Of a DNA stretch of 22,030 nucleotides, positions 8,556-16,851 are shown in pieces. Source of the stretch: JAWOLE01 sp035263845 (GTDB lineage: Bacteria > Acidobacteriota > Thermoanaerobaculia > UBA5066 > Gp7-AA6); the NCBI GenBank assembly GCA_035263845.1, contig DATFQY010000030.1:1-22030 (forward strand), given 5' to 3'. The notes beneath the pieces are model-generated. The model had not been told where the DNA came from. It ran no database searches and worked only from the letters and a program-made list of their open reading frames with translations. How positions within the stretch are numbered: position 1 is the stretch's first letter; every line of letters starts with the position of its first letter. A program made the position numbers and the translations under genes.

Positions 8556-8563
8556 TCTAATAG
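8556..8563 (+). promoter_or_regulatory. Possible -10 element for the beta-helix operon
   Basis: TCTAATAG sits in one of the few AT-richer spots upstream of the first beta-helix gene and would place the transcript start at the base of the first leader hairpin. No good -35 is visible at the right distance, so an activator or another sigma factor would be needed. The call is weak. Confidence 0.25.
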
Positions 8564-8565
8564 AC

Positions 8566-8691
8566 TCGCCTCTCGGTGGTGGGATTGAATAACCACTAGA
8601 GGCGATACAGGAAAACATCCATGCGGACAGATTGGGTTGTCTCAGGGCGTAACACCCTCGACAGGTCTATCCGCGTGAATCCTCTCGCCTC
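8566..8691 (+). promoter_or_regulatory. Structured leader with two mutually exclusive stems (candidate cis-regulatory RNA)
   Basis: TCGCCTCT (8566-8573) pairs with AGAGGCGA (8598-8605), extended inward by GGTGGT (8575-8580) with ACCACT (8592-8597): about 14 pairs with one bulge and an 11-base loop. The same GAGGCGA arm (8599-8605) can instead pair with TCGCCTC at 8685-8691. That second stem would enclose another hairpin: ATGCGGA (8621-8627) with TCCGCGT (8670-8676), then AGAT/GTCT, TGTC (8638-8641)/GACA (8660-8663) and AGGG/CCCT around a 7-base loop. One arm shared by two partners is the layout of riboswitches and attenuators. I recognise no known class, and folding was done by eye. Confidence 0.45.
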
Positions 8692-8699
8692 GCCGCAGT

Positions 8700-8715
8700 C
8701 ACGAAATGTTTCGTG
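8700..8715 (+). repeat. 7-bp inverted repeat just upstream of the ribosome binding site
   Basis: CACGAAA (8700-8706) and TTTCGTG (8709-8715) are perfect inverted arms two bases apart. It is either a short transcript hairpin 11 bases before the ribosome binding site or a DNA operator half-site pair. Confidence 0.4.
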
Positions 8716-8740
8716 AGATGAGGATCGAAGGGGGTTTGAG

Positions 8741-11536
8741 ATGAGCAGACGCCGGTCGTTCTCCATGACCTGGATCCTCGGGTTTGGAATTCTGGCGGGA
8801 GTTCTCCTGGGCTCCGGTTCCGCGCGCGCAGACGCGGCCGATTGCGCCGCCTTCGGCGGTACGTTCGTGCCGGGCAGCCCCGACGAGTGCCAGATTTCCG
8901 GTCCGCTGACGAAGTCCGGGACTTTCTCCTTCGACGAGAAGCTCCATCTCTTGAACGGCGGAGTCATCACGATTGACACGAGCACGGGCCTGACTCTCAA
9001 CGTCTCCGGCGATTTCGTCATGGACGCCGGCAGCATGATCGACGGCGGAAACACGGACTGCTTCGGTCCGGGCCAGAAGGTCGGATATCCGATCACGATC
9101 ACGGCCGTCAACATCAATCTCTCGGGTCCCTTGGGCCAGGTTCCAGGGGCGGTCATCCGTTCCAACTCGTGCTCGGGCGGCGTGATCAAGCTGACCGCGA
9201 CGACGAACGTCGACATCGACGGCCTCGTCGAGTCCGTCGGAACAGAGAGCGGAACGGGCGCAGTTCAGCCGCCCGGCGGGGGACCGATCACGGTCAAGGC
9301 GGGGTGCGATCTGACCGTCAGCGACACCGGCAAGCTGAGCAGCCGCGGACAGGATCCCGGAGCGGACCTGGTTCACCTGGAGGCCTGCACCGTCGAGGTC
9401 TATGGGATCGTCGAGTCCACCGGGGCGGCCCACGGGGCACCCAACAGTCCCTTCAACCATTGCGCAAACGCCAATCGTCCGGACAAGCCGTCCAACTCCA
9501 CCGCCTGCATCGAGATCTGGTCCGGCTCGACGATCGTGATCGACAGCAACGCGCCGCATGCCGGCGAGCTCAATGCGGACATCGGCTTCAGCGGCGGCGG
9601 CAGCGGCTTCTCGTGGATCGACATCTTCGCCAACGGCAAGATCACGATTTCCGATGGAACCAACAACCCCGGCTTCGCGGTTCACGCGAACAAGATTCTC
9701 CAGGGCCTCGCCGGCACGATCACGGTCAAGTCGCTCGGCGCGAACATCGAGGCGAACGGAAACGCCCTCCAGGCCGACTGCACGCACGCCGGCGGAGCCG
9801 GCGGAACCCTGACGGTCGAAGCGATGCAGGGAGTCAATCTCAACCAGGGAACGCTCTACGCTCGCGGTGACTTCGTCGCGACCGGCGGATTCGGAACTGG
9901 CGGCAAGGAGAACATCCGCTCCTACCAGAGCTCGATCGTCTGGCAGAACGGCGTCGGGGACGTGCGCCCGACAGGAACCGGCGACGCCGTGCATCCCGTT
10001 CCCGCCGCGAGCCGCGGCGTCATCGGCCTGACGGACTGCCTGGCCGGCAACGTGGACACCACCGGCTCGATCTTCCCGTGGAACGGCACGACCGCGACAA
10101 CGCCTTCGAACTTCAACACGGCCTGCGCCGGCGCTCCGACGGTCAATACGAGCTACGTTTCCCTGCCGATCTGCCCGTCGGGCCTGTTCTGCGAGCAGAG
10201 AGCGATCAAGCGCGGCATAAAGTTCTTCGACTTCGGCGGTGACGGAGGCCCGTACAACCCGGGCAGCGGAGACAGCACCCTCTCCAACTGGGAGATCCAC
10301 CTCTTCGACTCGACGCTGACGGTCCACCTGCACACCACCACCGACCAAAACGGCAAGTATGAGTTCGTCGTTCCTCCGGGGACCTACACGGTCTGCGAGA
10401 CGCTGCAGCCCGGGTGGACTCAGACTTTCCCCTCCTCGGGAGCCGACTGCAGCGCGCACGGCGGAGGGACCTTCGGTTACCAGATCACGCTGGTCGCCGG
10501 CCAGGTGGACGAGGGCAACGACTTCGGCAACTTCAAGGAATCCTCGCTGATCGTCTGCCCCGAGGACCCGAAGGCGATCCTGACGCGGACGATCGACCCG
10601 ACGGGGACGCTCCACGGGGGCCTGCCCAATCACCTGACGTGGAACGACGCATGGCTCCACGCCATCAGCGGCGAGGTCATCGGCGTCTTCGGAAACACGG
10701 TCGAGAACGTCGTGCTCGACGGCGACAAGTCGCTGAAGATCACGCAGTGCACGCTCGCCCGGGTCACGGCGGCCAATAACAGCCTGCCGGTCATCGACAT
10801 CACGACGTCCGGCGCGCTGACCATCGTCAGCCCCGACACGGTGGGAGGCACGATCGGCTGGCTCGTCGAGTCCGACGACCACGACCTGAAGAGCATCCGG
10901 GCCAACGGCGCGAGCCTCTACGGCGTGCAGGTGCTCGGCGACAGCAACCGCATCAGCTGGAACGACGTGTCCGGCAACGGAGTCGGGATCCGGGTGGACG
11001 GCGACGGGGCCGACCTGCGCGGCGGCACCGTCTCGAAAAACACCGGTGACGGAGTCGTGCTCACGGCGACCGCGGCCGGCAATTCCCTCCAGGGCGCGAC
11101 GATCCAGGGCAACGGTGGAAACGGCGTGACCGACGGCGGCACCGGCGACACGATCAAGAGCAACAAGGTCGGTCCCAATACCGGGAACGGGATCGCGGTG
11201 AGCGGGACGTCGAACACGATCGTCAGCAACACGTGCCAGAGCAACGCGCTCGACGGGATCCTCGTCACCGGGCCAACCAACCTGCTCGATAGCAACAAGA
11301 CCAACAGCAACACCGGCAACGGCATCCATGTGCAGTCCGGTTCGGGCAATAAGCTCAAGAACAACGCCAGCAACACCGGCAACTCCGGCAGTTCCACGGA
11401 GAACGGCCTCGCCGAGTACCAGATGGATGTCGCCGGCGTGAACCAGGGCGGGAACAAGGCGGACAACATCGGCATCCCGAAGACGTCGCTGCCGCAGAAG
11501 TGTCCGCTCTTCCCGGGTGTCGGTCCCTGCGAGTGA
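8741..11536 (+). CDS. Secreted right-handed beta-helix protein with a central SdrD-B-like domain (paralog 1)
   Basis: This is a 931-aa exported protein of unknown function. Residues 1-30 are a Sec signal peptide (arginine-rich start, hydrophobic core, ARA cleavage site). Then comes DCAAFGG...ECQISG and an N-terminal beta-helix (about 50-420) containing the family module: CDLTVSDTG, DPGADLVHLEAC (about 205-216), a NHC motif and ACIEIWSG. Residues about 487-602 are a beta-sandwich insert resembling SdrD-B/prealbumin-like repeats (GIKFFDFGGDG, TTDQNGKYEFVVPPGTYTVCE, WTQTFPSSG, GNDFGNF). Residues about 605-931 are a NosD-like helix (GGTIGWLVES, then N-G-I-x-V-x-G repeats) ending KCPLFPGVGPCE. No catalytic signature, transmembrane anchor or sorting signal is seen. 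Paralog 2 follows after 43 bp, so they are probably cotranscribed. Confidence 0.88.
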   Translation: MSRRRSFSMTWILGFGILAGVLLGSGSARADAADCAAFGGTFVPGSPDECQISGPLTKSGTFSFDEKLHLLNGGVITIDTSTGLTLNVSGDFVMDAGSMIDGGNTDCFGPGQKVGYPITITAVNINLSGPLGQVPGAVIRSNSCSGGVIKLTATTNVDIDGLVESVGTESGTGAVQPPGGGPITVKAGCDLTVSDTGKLSSRGQDPGADLVHLEACTVEVYGIVESTGAAHGAPNSPFNHCANANRPDKPSNSTACIEIWSGSTIVIDSNAPHAGELNADIGFSGGGSGFSWIDIFANGKITISDGTNNPGFAVHANKILQGLAGTITVKSLGANIEANGNALQADCTHAGGAGGTLTVEAMQGVNLNQGTLYARGDFVATGGFGTGGKENIRSYQSSIVWQNGVGDVRPTGTGDAVHPVPAASRGVIGLTDCLAGNVDTTGSIFPWNGTTATTPSNFNTACAGAPTVNTSYVSLPICPSGLFCEQRAIKRGIKFFDFGGDGGPYNPGSGDSTLSNWEIHLFDSTLTVHLHTTTDQNGKYEFVVPPGTYTVCETLQPGWTQTFPSSGADCSAHGGGTFGYQITLVAGQVDEGNDFGNFKESSLIVCPEDPKAILTRTIDPTGTLHGGLPNHLTWNDAWLHAISGEVIGVFGNTVENVVLDGDKSLKITQCTLARVTAANNSLPVIDITTSGALTIVSPDTVGGTIGWLVESDDHDLKSIRANGASLYGVQVLGDSNRISWNDVSGNGVGIRVDGDGADLRGGTVSKNTGDGVVLTATAAGNSLQGATIQGNGGNGVTDGGTGDTIKSNKVGPNTGNGIAVSGTSNTIVSNTCQSNALDGILVTGPTNLLDSNKTNSNTGNGIHVQSGSGNKLKNNASNTGNSGSSTENGLAEYQMDVAGVNQGGNKADNIGIPKTSLPQKCPLFPGVGPCE

Positions 11537-11563
11537 GAAACGGCGAAGGCGCGAGAGGTCAAC

Positions 11564-11571
11564 GAAGGAGG
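11564..11571 (+). promoter_or_regulatory. Ribosome binding site fixing the start of paralog 2
   Basis: GAAGGAGG lies eight bases before the ATG at 11580. The frame is open back to an ATG at 11517 inside the end of paralog 1, but that start has no such site and would add a charged leader before the hydrophobic segment. Confidence 0.75.
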
Positions 11572-11579
11572 ATGGTTGG

Positions 11580-13982
11580 ATGGCTGCTCTAAGACGAAGC
11601 CGAGCAACTTGGATTCTGATCATCATGCTGGCGACGGGGTTCTTCCTGATGAGAGAGAAACGCAGCCTGGGCCTGCCTCCTCCGGTGGATGTCGTGATCA
11701 GTTCGGCGATGACGTTCGCGGCGGCGGACCTGTCCGACGGGACGGCGGACAACACCTTCACGGTGACCGGGAACCTGACGATGACCGCGGGAGGCTCGAT
11801 CTCCTGCGACAACGCGAGCGGCGACGCGTGCAACATCAAGATCGTCGTCGGCGGCAACATGGTCATGGAGAACGGGTCGAAGATCACCGCCAACGCCACC
11901 GGTGGCAGCGGTAACGGTGGAAACATCGAAATCACGGTCGGGGATTTCGGCGCGTCGCCTCCCACCGGCGATTTCACCATGAACACCGGCTCGATCATCC
12001 AGGCCAACAGCGCGAAGAACTCGGCGGGTTCGATCACGATCAACGTGGCTCACTCCGCCGATGTGGACGGGTTGGTCGAGTCCAAGAGCGGCCTGACCGG
12101 CATCGGCGCGAACCAGCCCCCGGGCGGCGGACCGATCACGATCAATGCGGGCTGCACGTTGACAGTCAGCGATACGGGCATCGTCAGCAGCCAGGGCGCG
12201 GATCCTGGCGCGGACCTCGTACATCTCCAGGCTTGTGTCGTGGAAATCGATGGAATCGTTCGTTCGTTCGGTCCGGGTCACGCGGTGCCGGTCAACCCTC
12301 CGAATCACTGCGATAGCGCCAACCGTCCGGACAAGCCGGCGAATTCGACGGGGTGCGTGGAGATCTGGGCAGGCGACAGCCTGACGATCAGCCGTCAGGG
12401 GAGCCACTCCGGTGAAATCAACGCCGACATCGGCCTCGCCGGACAGGTCGGCGGCCGGGGCTGGATCGACCTCTTCGCTCGCGGACCGATCACGGTCCTC
12501 GGGGATCCTTCCGGGATCTTCGCCGTTCACTCCAACCAGGGAGGCACCAACGGCGCGGGCGGGATCATTCACGCCGCTTCGATGGCGAGCTTCATCACGG
12601 CGACCGGCCTGGCGTTCCAGGCGGACGATACGGGCGGCGGCTCCAATGGCGGCTCCATCACTCTGGAGGGTCAGACCAACGTCACCCTGGACGACTCGCA
12701 GATCTTCGCCCGCGGAGACTTCGTGCAGACGGGCGGGTTCGGTAACGGCGGCCATGTGACGGCGCAGGCTTTCACGGGCGCCCTGAGTTGGATCAACACG
12801 GTGACCGCTCCGGCTTCGATCGGTGACGTGCGTCCGACCGGCGCGGACACGATTCCTCCCGTCGACGTCACGGCTCCTACGGCGCCCAAGCGCGGAGTCA
12901 TCCTGCTGACCGCATGCAGCGCGCTCCCGACGACGACCGGCACGAGCTTTCCCTTCAACGGGGATACCGCAACGACACCGACGCCCTCGACTTCGTGCCC
13001 CGGCGGACCGCCGGTTCTCCCAGGTTACGTCTCGCTACCAGCGGCCAACTGCGGGGCGATCTGCGTCCCGCAGACTCCGACCCCGACGCCGACGCGGGTC
13101 CAGCAATTCACCCCGACCCCGGGCAACTGCCCGGAGGATCCCAACGCGGTCCTCACGGCGACCGTGGATCCGTCGGGCACGATCCACAACGGCCTGCCGA
13201 ACTTCCTGACGCTCCAGCCTGCCTATGACGCGGCCGGCAACGGCGCCGTCATCGGACTCTTCGGCAAGTGGAAGGAGAACGTCAATCTCGGCGGCGCCAA
13301 GACCCTCAAGATCACCCAGTGCACGTCGGCGCAGATTACCGCCCTGGACGGCAGCCTGCCTGTCTGGGAGGTCTCGAGCACCGGCAAGTTGACGATCGTC
13401 GGGCCCGATTCGGTCGGCGGCACGATCGGCTGGCTGATCGACAATCCCTCCGGCGGCCCGCACACCCTGAAGAGCGTGCGCGCCAACGGCGCCAGCATCT
13501 GGGGCATCCAGATCAACTCCGACAGCAACAGCGTCAGCTGGAATGACGTCAGCGGCAACGGCGGCCCCGGCGGAATCCTCGTGGCGGGCAGCAAGAACAT
13601 CCTGAAGGGCGGAACAACCGGACCCAACAACGGCGACGGCATCAAGATCACCGGCAACAGCAACACCGTCTCCGGAGCGACCGTCGACAGCAACGTCGCC
13701 AACGGAATCCTGCTCTCCGGAACCGCCGGCAGCAACCAGATCAAGAGCAATAGCGCGAGCCTGAACGGTGGAGACGGTTTCCGCAACGACGGCGGCAGCG
13801 GCAACTCCTTCAGCGGTAACGGCAGCAATACCGGGGGCAAGGAGAACGTCGGCGCGGAGTACAGCTTTGTCGCCGCGGGCGTCAACGGGGGCAGCAACCG
13901 GGCCGACGGAATCAACGTCCCGAAGCTGACCATTCCGACGAAGTGCCCGGACTTCGCCCAGGCGAACACGGTTTGCGAATGA
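11580..13982 (+). CDS. Secreted or membrane-anchored beta-helix protein with a Pro/Thr linker (paralog 2)
   Basis: This is an 800-aa protein closely related to paralog 1 but without the SdrD-like insert. The N-terminus has a basic start and a hydrophobic segment (about 9-24), followed by basic MREKRSLGLPPP with no clear AxA cleavage site, so it may stay as a membrane anchor. The N-terminal beta-helix repeats the family module (CTLTVSDTG, DPGADLVHLQAC at about 208-219, NHC and GCVEIWAG). A PT-rich linker (QTPTPTPTRVQQFTPTPG, about 498-515) replaces the insert. The C-terminal helix starts CPEDPNAVLTATVDPSGTIH, has GGTIGWLI and N-G-x-x-V repeats, and ends KCPDFAQANTVCE. It is likely in an operon with paralog 1. 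Function is unknown; no enzymatic motif is recognised. Confidence 0.86.
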   Translation: MAALRRSRATWILIIMLATGFFLMREKRSLGLPPPVDVVISSAMTFAAADLSDGTADNTFTVTGNLTMTAGGSISCDNASGDACNIKIVVGGNMVMENGSKITANATGGSGNGGNIEITVGDFGASPPTGDFTMNTGSIIQANSAKNSAGSITINVAHSADVDGLVESKSGLTGIGANQPPGGGPITINAGCTLTVSDTGIVSSQGADPGADLVHLQACVVEIDGIVRSFGPGHAVPVNPPNHCDSANRPDKPANSTGCVEIWAGDSLTISRQGSHSGEINADIGLAGQVGGRGWIDLFARGPITVLGDPSGIFAVHSNQGGTNGAGGIIHAASMASFITATGLAFQADDTGGGSNGGSITLEGQTNVTLDDSQIFARGDFVQTGGFGNGGHVTAQAFTGALSWINTVTAPASIGDVRPTGADTIPPVDVTAPTAPKRGVILLTACSALPTTTGTSFPFNGDTATTPTPSTSCPGGPPVLPGYVSLPAANCGAICVPQTPTPTPTRVQQFTPTPGNCPEDPNAVLTATVDPSGTIHNGLPNFLTLQPAYDAAGNGAVIGLFGKWKENVNLGGAKTLKITQCTSAQITALDGSLPVWEVSSTGKLTIVGPDSVGGTIGWLIDNPSGGPHTLKSVRANGASIWGIQINSDSNSVSWNDVSGNGGPGGILVAGSKNILKGGTTGPNNGDGIKITGNSNTVSGATVDSNVANGILLSGTAGSNQIKSNSASLNGGDGFRNDGGSGNSFSGNGSNTGGKENVGAEYSFVAAGVNGGSNRADGINVPKLTIPTKCPDFAQANTVCE

Positions 13983-14001
13983 TCTAAAGCAAGGGTCAAA
14001 G

Positions 14002-14034
14002 CAGTCCGGGGGTCCTCGGAGGGCCCCTGGACTG
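14002..14034 (+). terminator. Strong hairpin between paralogs 2 and 3
   Basis: CAGTCC (14002-14007) pairs with GGACTG (14029-14034), continued by a G-T pair, GGGG/CCCC and two to three more pairs, giving about 13 pairs. No T-run follows. It may be a partial terminator or an RNA processing or stability element that tunes expression of paralog 3. Confidence 0.4.
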
Positions 14035-14074
14035 AGTCCGGATTCGAGAGAGAGCGGAGAGGGCGGAACTGAGA

Positions 14075-14090
14075 CGGAGCAACAGCTCCG
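14075..14090 (+). other. Hairpin abutting the ribosome binding site of paralog 3
   Basis: CGGAGC (14075-14080) and GCTCCG (14085-14090) form a perfect 6-bp stem with an AACA loop. The last base of the stem is the first base of the ribosome binding site GGGAGG (14090-14095), so the folded form sits directly against the start of translation at 14101. Confidence 0.4.
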
Positions 14091-14100
14091 GGAGGCACAG

Positions 14101-16776
14101 ATGAAACAAACCAAATTCCTACTGATCGGGATTCTTGCGTGCGGGCTCCTCGCGGTTGCGGGGGCCGTACGCGCCGACGTCGTCTTGAGCGGGTACAACT
14201 CGTTCTACGTGCTCGACGCGGGCGACGGCGATGGCCAGAACGGCACGTATACCGTCAACGACAACCTGGTGCTCGACGGCACGGCGAGCATCAACTGCAA
14301 CGACAACGCCACCGACCAGCCGCCCGGGCCGGTCGCCTCGGGAGCCAGCGCGTGCAACATCGTGATCGTCGTCCACGGAGATCTCACGATGCAGGCCGGC
14401 AGCGCCATCAGGGCCGAAAATCAGTCCGGCGGCGGCAGCGGCGGGAACATCACGATCACCGTGGATGGAAACGTCCTCCTGAAGGGCGGCGTTCCGGCCG
14501 GCGCGCTGATCAGCAGCCGCAAGATCACGGGCGCCGGGGACACCGGCATCGGCGGCAACATCACGATCAACGCGGGCAATATCGCCTGCGAGGCTTCCCC
14601 GACCAAGGGTGACGTGACTGTGGAGACGGGCGCCCAGATCCTGGCGGACTCGCCAGGCAACCCGGGGGACATCGTGATTCACTCCGGACGCTTCATCACG
14701 ATCGACGGGAAGGTCTCGTCGCAGAACTTCACCACGGTCGGCCGCGCGGGCCGGATCACGATCGTCGCCTGCTGCGACCTGACGGTCGGTGAAACCGGCC
14801 TCGTCCAGAGCATCGGGAGGGACCCGGGCGCGGACCTCGTTCATCTCGAAGCGTGCAACGTCAAGGTCTTCGGACTCGTGCAGTCCACCGGTCCGGGCCA
14901 CGGCGACACGGGATCGATCGGGCCGGATGCCTGCAACGACGCGAACCACGTCGCTCCGACCGGCAAGAAGTTCCGCGCCTGCGTCGAGATCTGGGGAGGG
15001 AACACGGTCTTGATCGACGCCAGCGGCACGAACAACGGCCAGGTCAACGCGGACACAGCCCAGGGCGGCGGCTCCTCGGGCATGGGATGGATCGACGTCT
15101 ACGCCAACGGCAACATCACGATCACGGGCAACACGGCTCCGCCGTTCGCGATCCACGCCAACACCGGCGTCGACGGGTCGATCTGCGGCGTGATTACGGT
15201 CAAGTCCAAGCTGGGTTCGGTGACCGCCACCGACCTCGCCGTGCAGGCCGGAGCCGATTGGAACGTCTACTTCGGCAACGGCGTGGCAAACGGCGCCGCC
15301 GGCGGAAGCATCACGATGGGGGCAAAGACCAACCTGACGCTGACCGGCGCGACGATCGACGCGACCGGCGACTACGTGCCGACGATCGCCAAGGGCGGAA
15401 GGGTCGTCCTGCAGGCGGCCACGGGCGGTACGGGCCTCTTCTGGAACGGCACGACGGTCGACGTGAGACCCACGGGTACCGGGGTCGCTCTGGCGAACCG
15501 GGGAACGATCGAGACCGACGCCTCGTGTGCCACGACCGGAACACCGATCCTGCCCGTTTCGTCCGGTGCTCAGACCAATCCTTCGACCGTGGCTGCCTGC
15601 CTCGCGGCCATCGTCATTCCCGACCCGGCCAACTCGGCTTTGGTCGGCCGCGAGTCTTGCCTGACAGGAGACTGCTCGCACGAGCGGGAGCTCCCGCCGG
15701 ATTTCTGCACGAAGGCACCGGTCCGGGCGGTCCTCGATCCGGTCACCGGTCAGTTCCCGGGCAACCAGGGCCCGGACCTCATCGTTCGGGTGGATCTCGG
15801 CGACAAGATCCAGGACGCACTTGACCTCGCCAAGGTCCCCGGCTTCGACGCGGCGCACAACAACGACGGCTACATCATCATCGCCGTGTCCGCGCACGCG
15901 GACCACTCCCTGGGCGGCGACACCAACCAGGCCGCCCTGATCGACGGCAACTACGAGTTCCCCTTCGCTCTCTTCGGCTGCAGCGTGACGATGCACTCCA
16001 GCGGCGCGGTCGGCCACATCGCGGCAGGGGCCACCGCTCCGGACAATCCGCCACTGTCCGGCCTGAACATCTTCGTCATGGATCTCCACGGGTCCGACGG
16101 GACGTACGGCTGGCTGATCGAGGGCAACGGCCGCTCGGTGCGCAACACCTATGGCAAGAACAGCGGCACGGGCGTCGCGTTCCTCGGCAACAACAACCTC
16201 ATGCACAACGGGCAGGGGACCGGGAATTCCGGCGTCGGCCTGTTGATCCAGGGCAACGGCAACTACGTAACTGATACCGACGTTTTCTCCAACGGCTCTC
16301 ACGGAGTCCAGGTCATCGGCAACAACAACCAGATTCTGAAGGTGGACGCCGGGGACAAGGGCAAGGGCAACACCGGCGATGGCGTGAACGTCTCCGGCAC
16401 CGGTAACACCTTGCAGGAGATCGACGCCTTCGCCAACACCGGCTGGGGCTTCAACGTGAGCGGCGGCACCGGGAACATCCTCAACAAGAACAACGGCGGC
16501 GACCGGGGCAAGGGCAACACTGCCGGAGGTTTCCTGCTGGACGGCTCGGTGACCCTGCTCCAGAACACCGCGATCGGCAACAGCGGTAACGGCTTCAAGT
16601 TCATGTCCTCCGGGTGGAACCTCAAGAACAACGTCAGCGGCGGAACCGGATCCGGACAGCCCAACGGCGGGTGCCAGTTCAACTTCACGGTTGCCGGCAA
16701 CGTCAACCAGGGGGGGAACAAGTACGACGGCATAACCCTCTCGGGGAGCCCGATCGCGGTGGCCTGTAAGAACTAG
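14101..16776 (+). CDS. Secreted right-handed beta-helix protein (paralog 3)
   Basis: This is an 891-aa exported protein. Residues 1-25 are a signal peptide (MKQTKF start, hydrophobic core, VRA cleavage site). The N-terminal beta-helix (about 30-520) has GGNITITVDGNV and GGNITINAGN turns and the family module CCDLTVGETG, DPGADLVHLEAC (about 241-252), DAC and ACVEIWGG. A cysteine-bearing linker (CLTGDCSHERELPPDFC, about 520-535) leads into VLDPVTGQFPGNQGPD, shared with paralog 4 but not with 1 and 2. The C-terminal NosD-like helix (about 565-891) has repeated G-N-G/N-N turns and ends CQFNFTVAGN...GGNKYDG...VACKN. Genes 3 and 4 form one sub-pair of the family. The ribosome binding site GGGAGG is five bases from the ATG. 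No catalytic site is seen. Confidence 0.88.
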   Translation: MKQTKFLLIGILACGLLAVAGAVRADVVLSGYNSFYVLDAGDGDGQNGTYTVNDNLVLDGTASINCNDNATDQPPGPVASGASACNIVIVVHGDLTMQAGSAIRAENQSGGGSGGNITITVDGNVLLKGGVPAGALISSRKITGAGDTGIGGNITINAGNIACEASPTKGDVTVETGAQILADSPGNPGDIVIHSGRFITIDGKVSSQNFTTVGRAGRITIVACCDLTVGETGLVQSIGRDPGADLVHLEACNVKVFGLVQSTGPGHGDTGSIGPDACNDANHVAPTGKKFRACVEIWGGNTVLIDASGTNNGQVNADTAQGGGSSGMGWIDVYANGNITITGNTAPPFAIHANTGVDGSICGVITVKSKLGSVTATDLAVQAGADWNVYFGNGVANGAAGGSITMGAKTNLTLTGATIDATGDYVPTIAKGGRVVLQAATGGTGLFWNGTTVDVRPTGTGVALANRGTIETDASCATTGTPILPVSSGAQTNPSTVAACLAAIVIPDPANSALVGRESCLTGDCSHERELPPDFCTKAPVRAVLDPVTGQFPGNQGPDLIVRVDLGDKIQDALDLAKVPGFDAAHNNDGYIIIAVSAHADHSLGGDTNQAALIDGNYEFPFALFGCSVTMHSSGAVGHIAAGATAPDNPPLSGLNIFVMDLHGSDGTYGWLIEGNGRSVRNTYGKNSGTGVAFLGNNNLMHNGQGTGNSGVGLLIQGNGNYVTDTDVFSNGSHGVQVIGNNNQILKVDAGDKGKGNTGDGVNVSGTGNTLQEIDAFANTGWGFNVSGGTGNILNKNNGGDRGKGNTAGGFLLDGSVTLLQNTAIGNSGNGFKFMSSGWNLKNNVSGGTGSGQPNGGCQFNFTVAGNVNQGGNKYDGITLSGSPIAVACKN

Positions 16777-16797
16777 AACGTCTCCAGGACATCGGAA

Positions 16798-16830
16798 GGG
16801 GTCAGGCTCTCGGGCCTGACCCCTTTTTTT
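16798..16830 (+). terminator. Intrinsic terminator after paralog 3
   Basis: GGGGTCAGGC (16798-16807) pairs perfectly with GCCTGACCCC (16814-16823), followed by seven T. This is a textbook intrinsic terminator 21 bases after the stop, closing the paralog 1-3 transcription unit. Confidence 0.88.
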
Positions 16831-16851
16831 CTTGCCTGGCGCGCGCCCTCT

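Larger units (their letters stand above)
8451..8740 (+). other. 290-bp intergenic leader region before the first beta-helix gene
   Basis: No gene is seen in this stretch. From left to right it holds a GC-rich hairpin after the regulator stop, a short A-rich stretch with a possible -10 element, two alternative stem structures (separate entry), a short inverted repeat, and the ribosome binding site GAAGGGGG (8727-8734) six bases before the ATG at 8741. Confidence 0.7.

Noticed and set aside
8566..8691. Known c-di-GMP-I riboswitch or a tRNA in the leader
   Set aside because: The conserved c-di-GMP-I core and the tRNA T-loop sequence are both absent.
8699..12043. An 1114-codon open frame on the minus strand
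   Set aside because: It lies antisense to paralogs 1 and 2, is Val/Asp/Arg-rich without any domain, and arises from strong G/C third positions of the true genes.
14101..14145. Lipoprotein signal (ILAC) in paralog 3
   Set aside because: The cysteine at residue 14 would leave too short a hydrophobic core, and a good VRA cleavage site follows.
16130..16640. Repeated GGCAAC-rich DNA as a CRISPR array or tandem repeat element
   Set aside because: The periodicity is that of degenerate beta-helix turns in an intact reading frame; there are no identical repeats with unique spacers.
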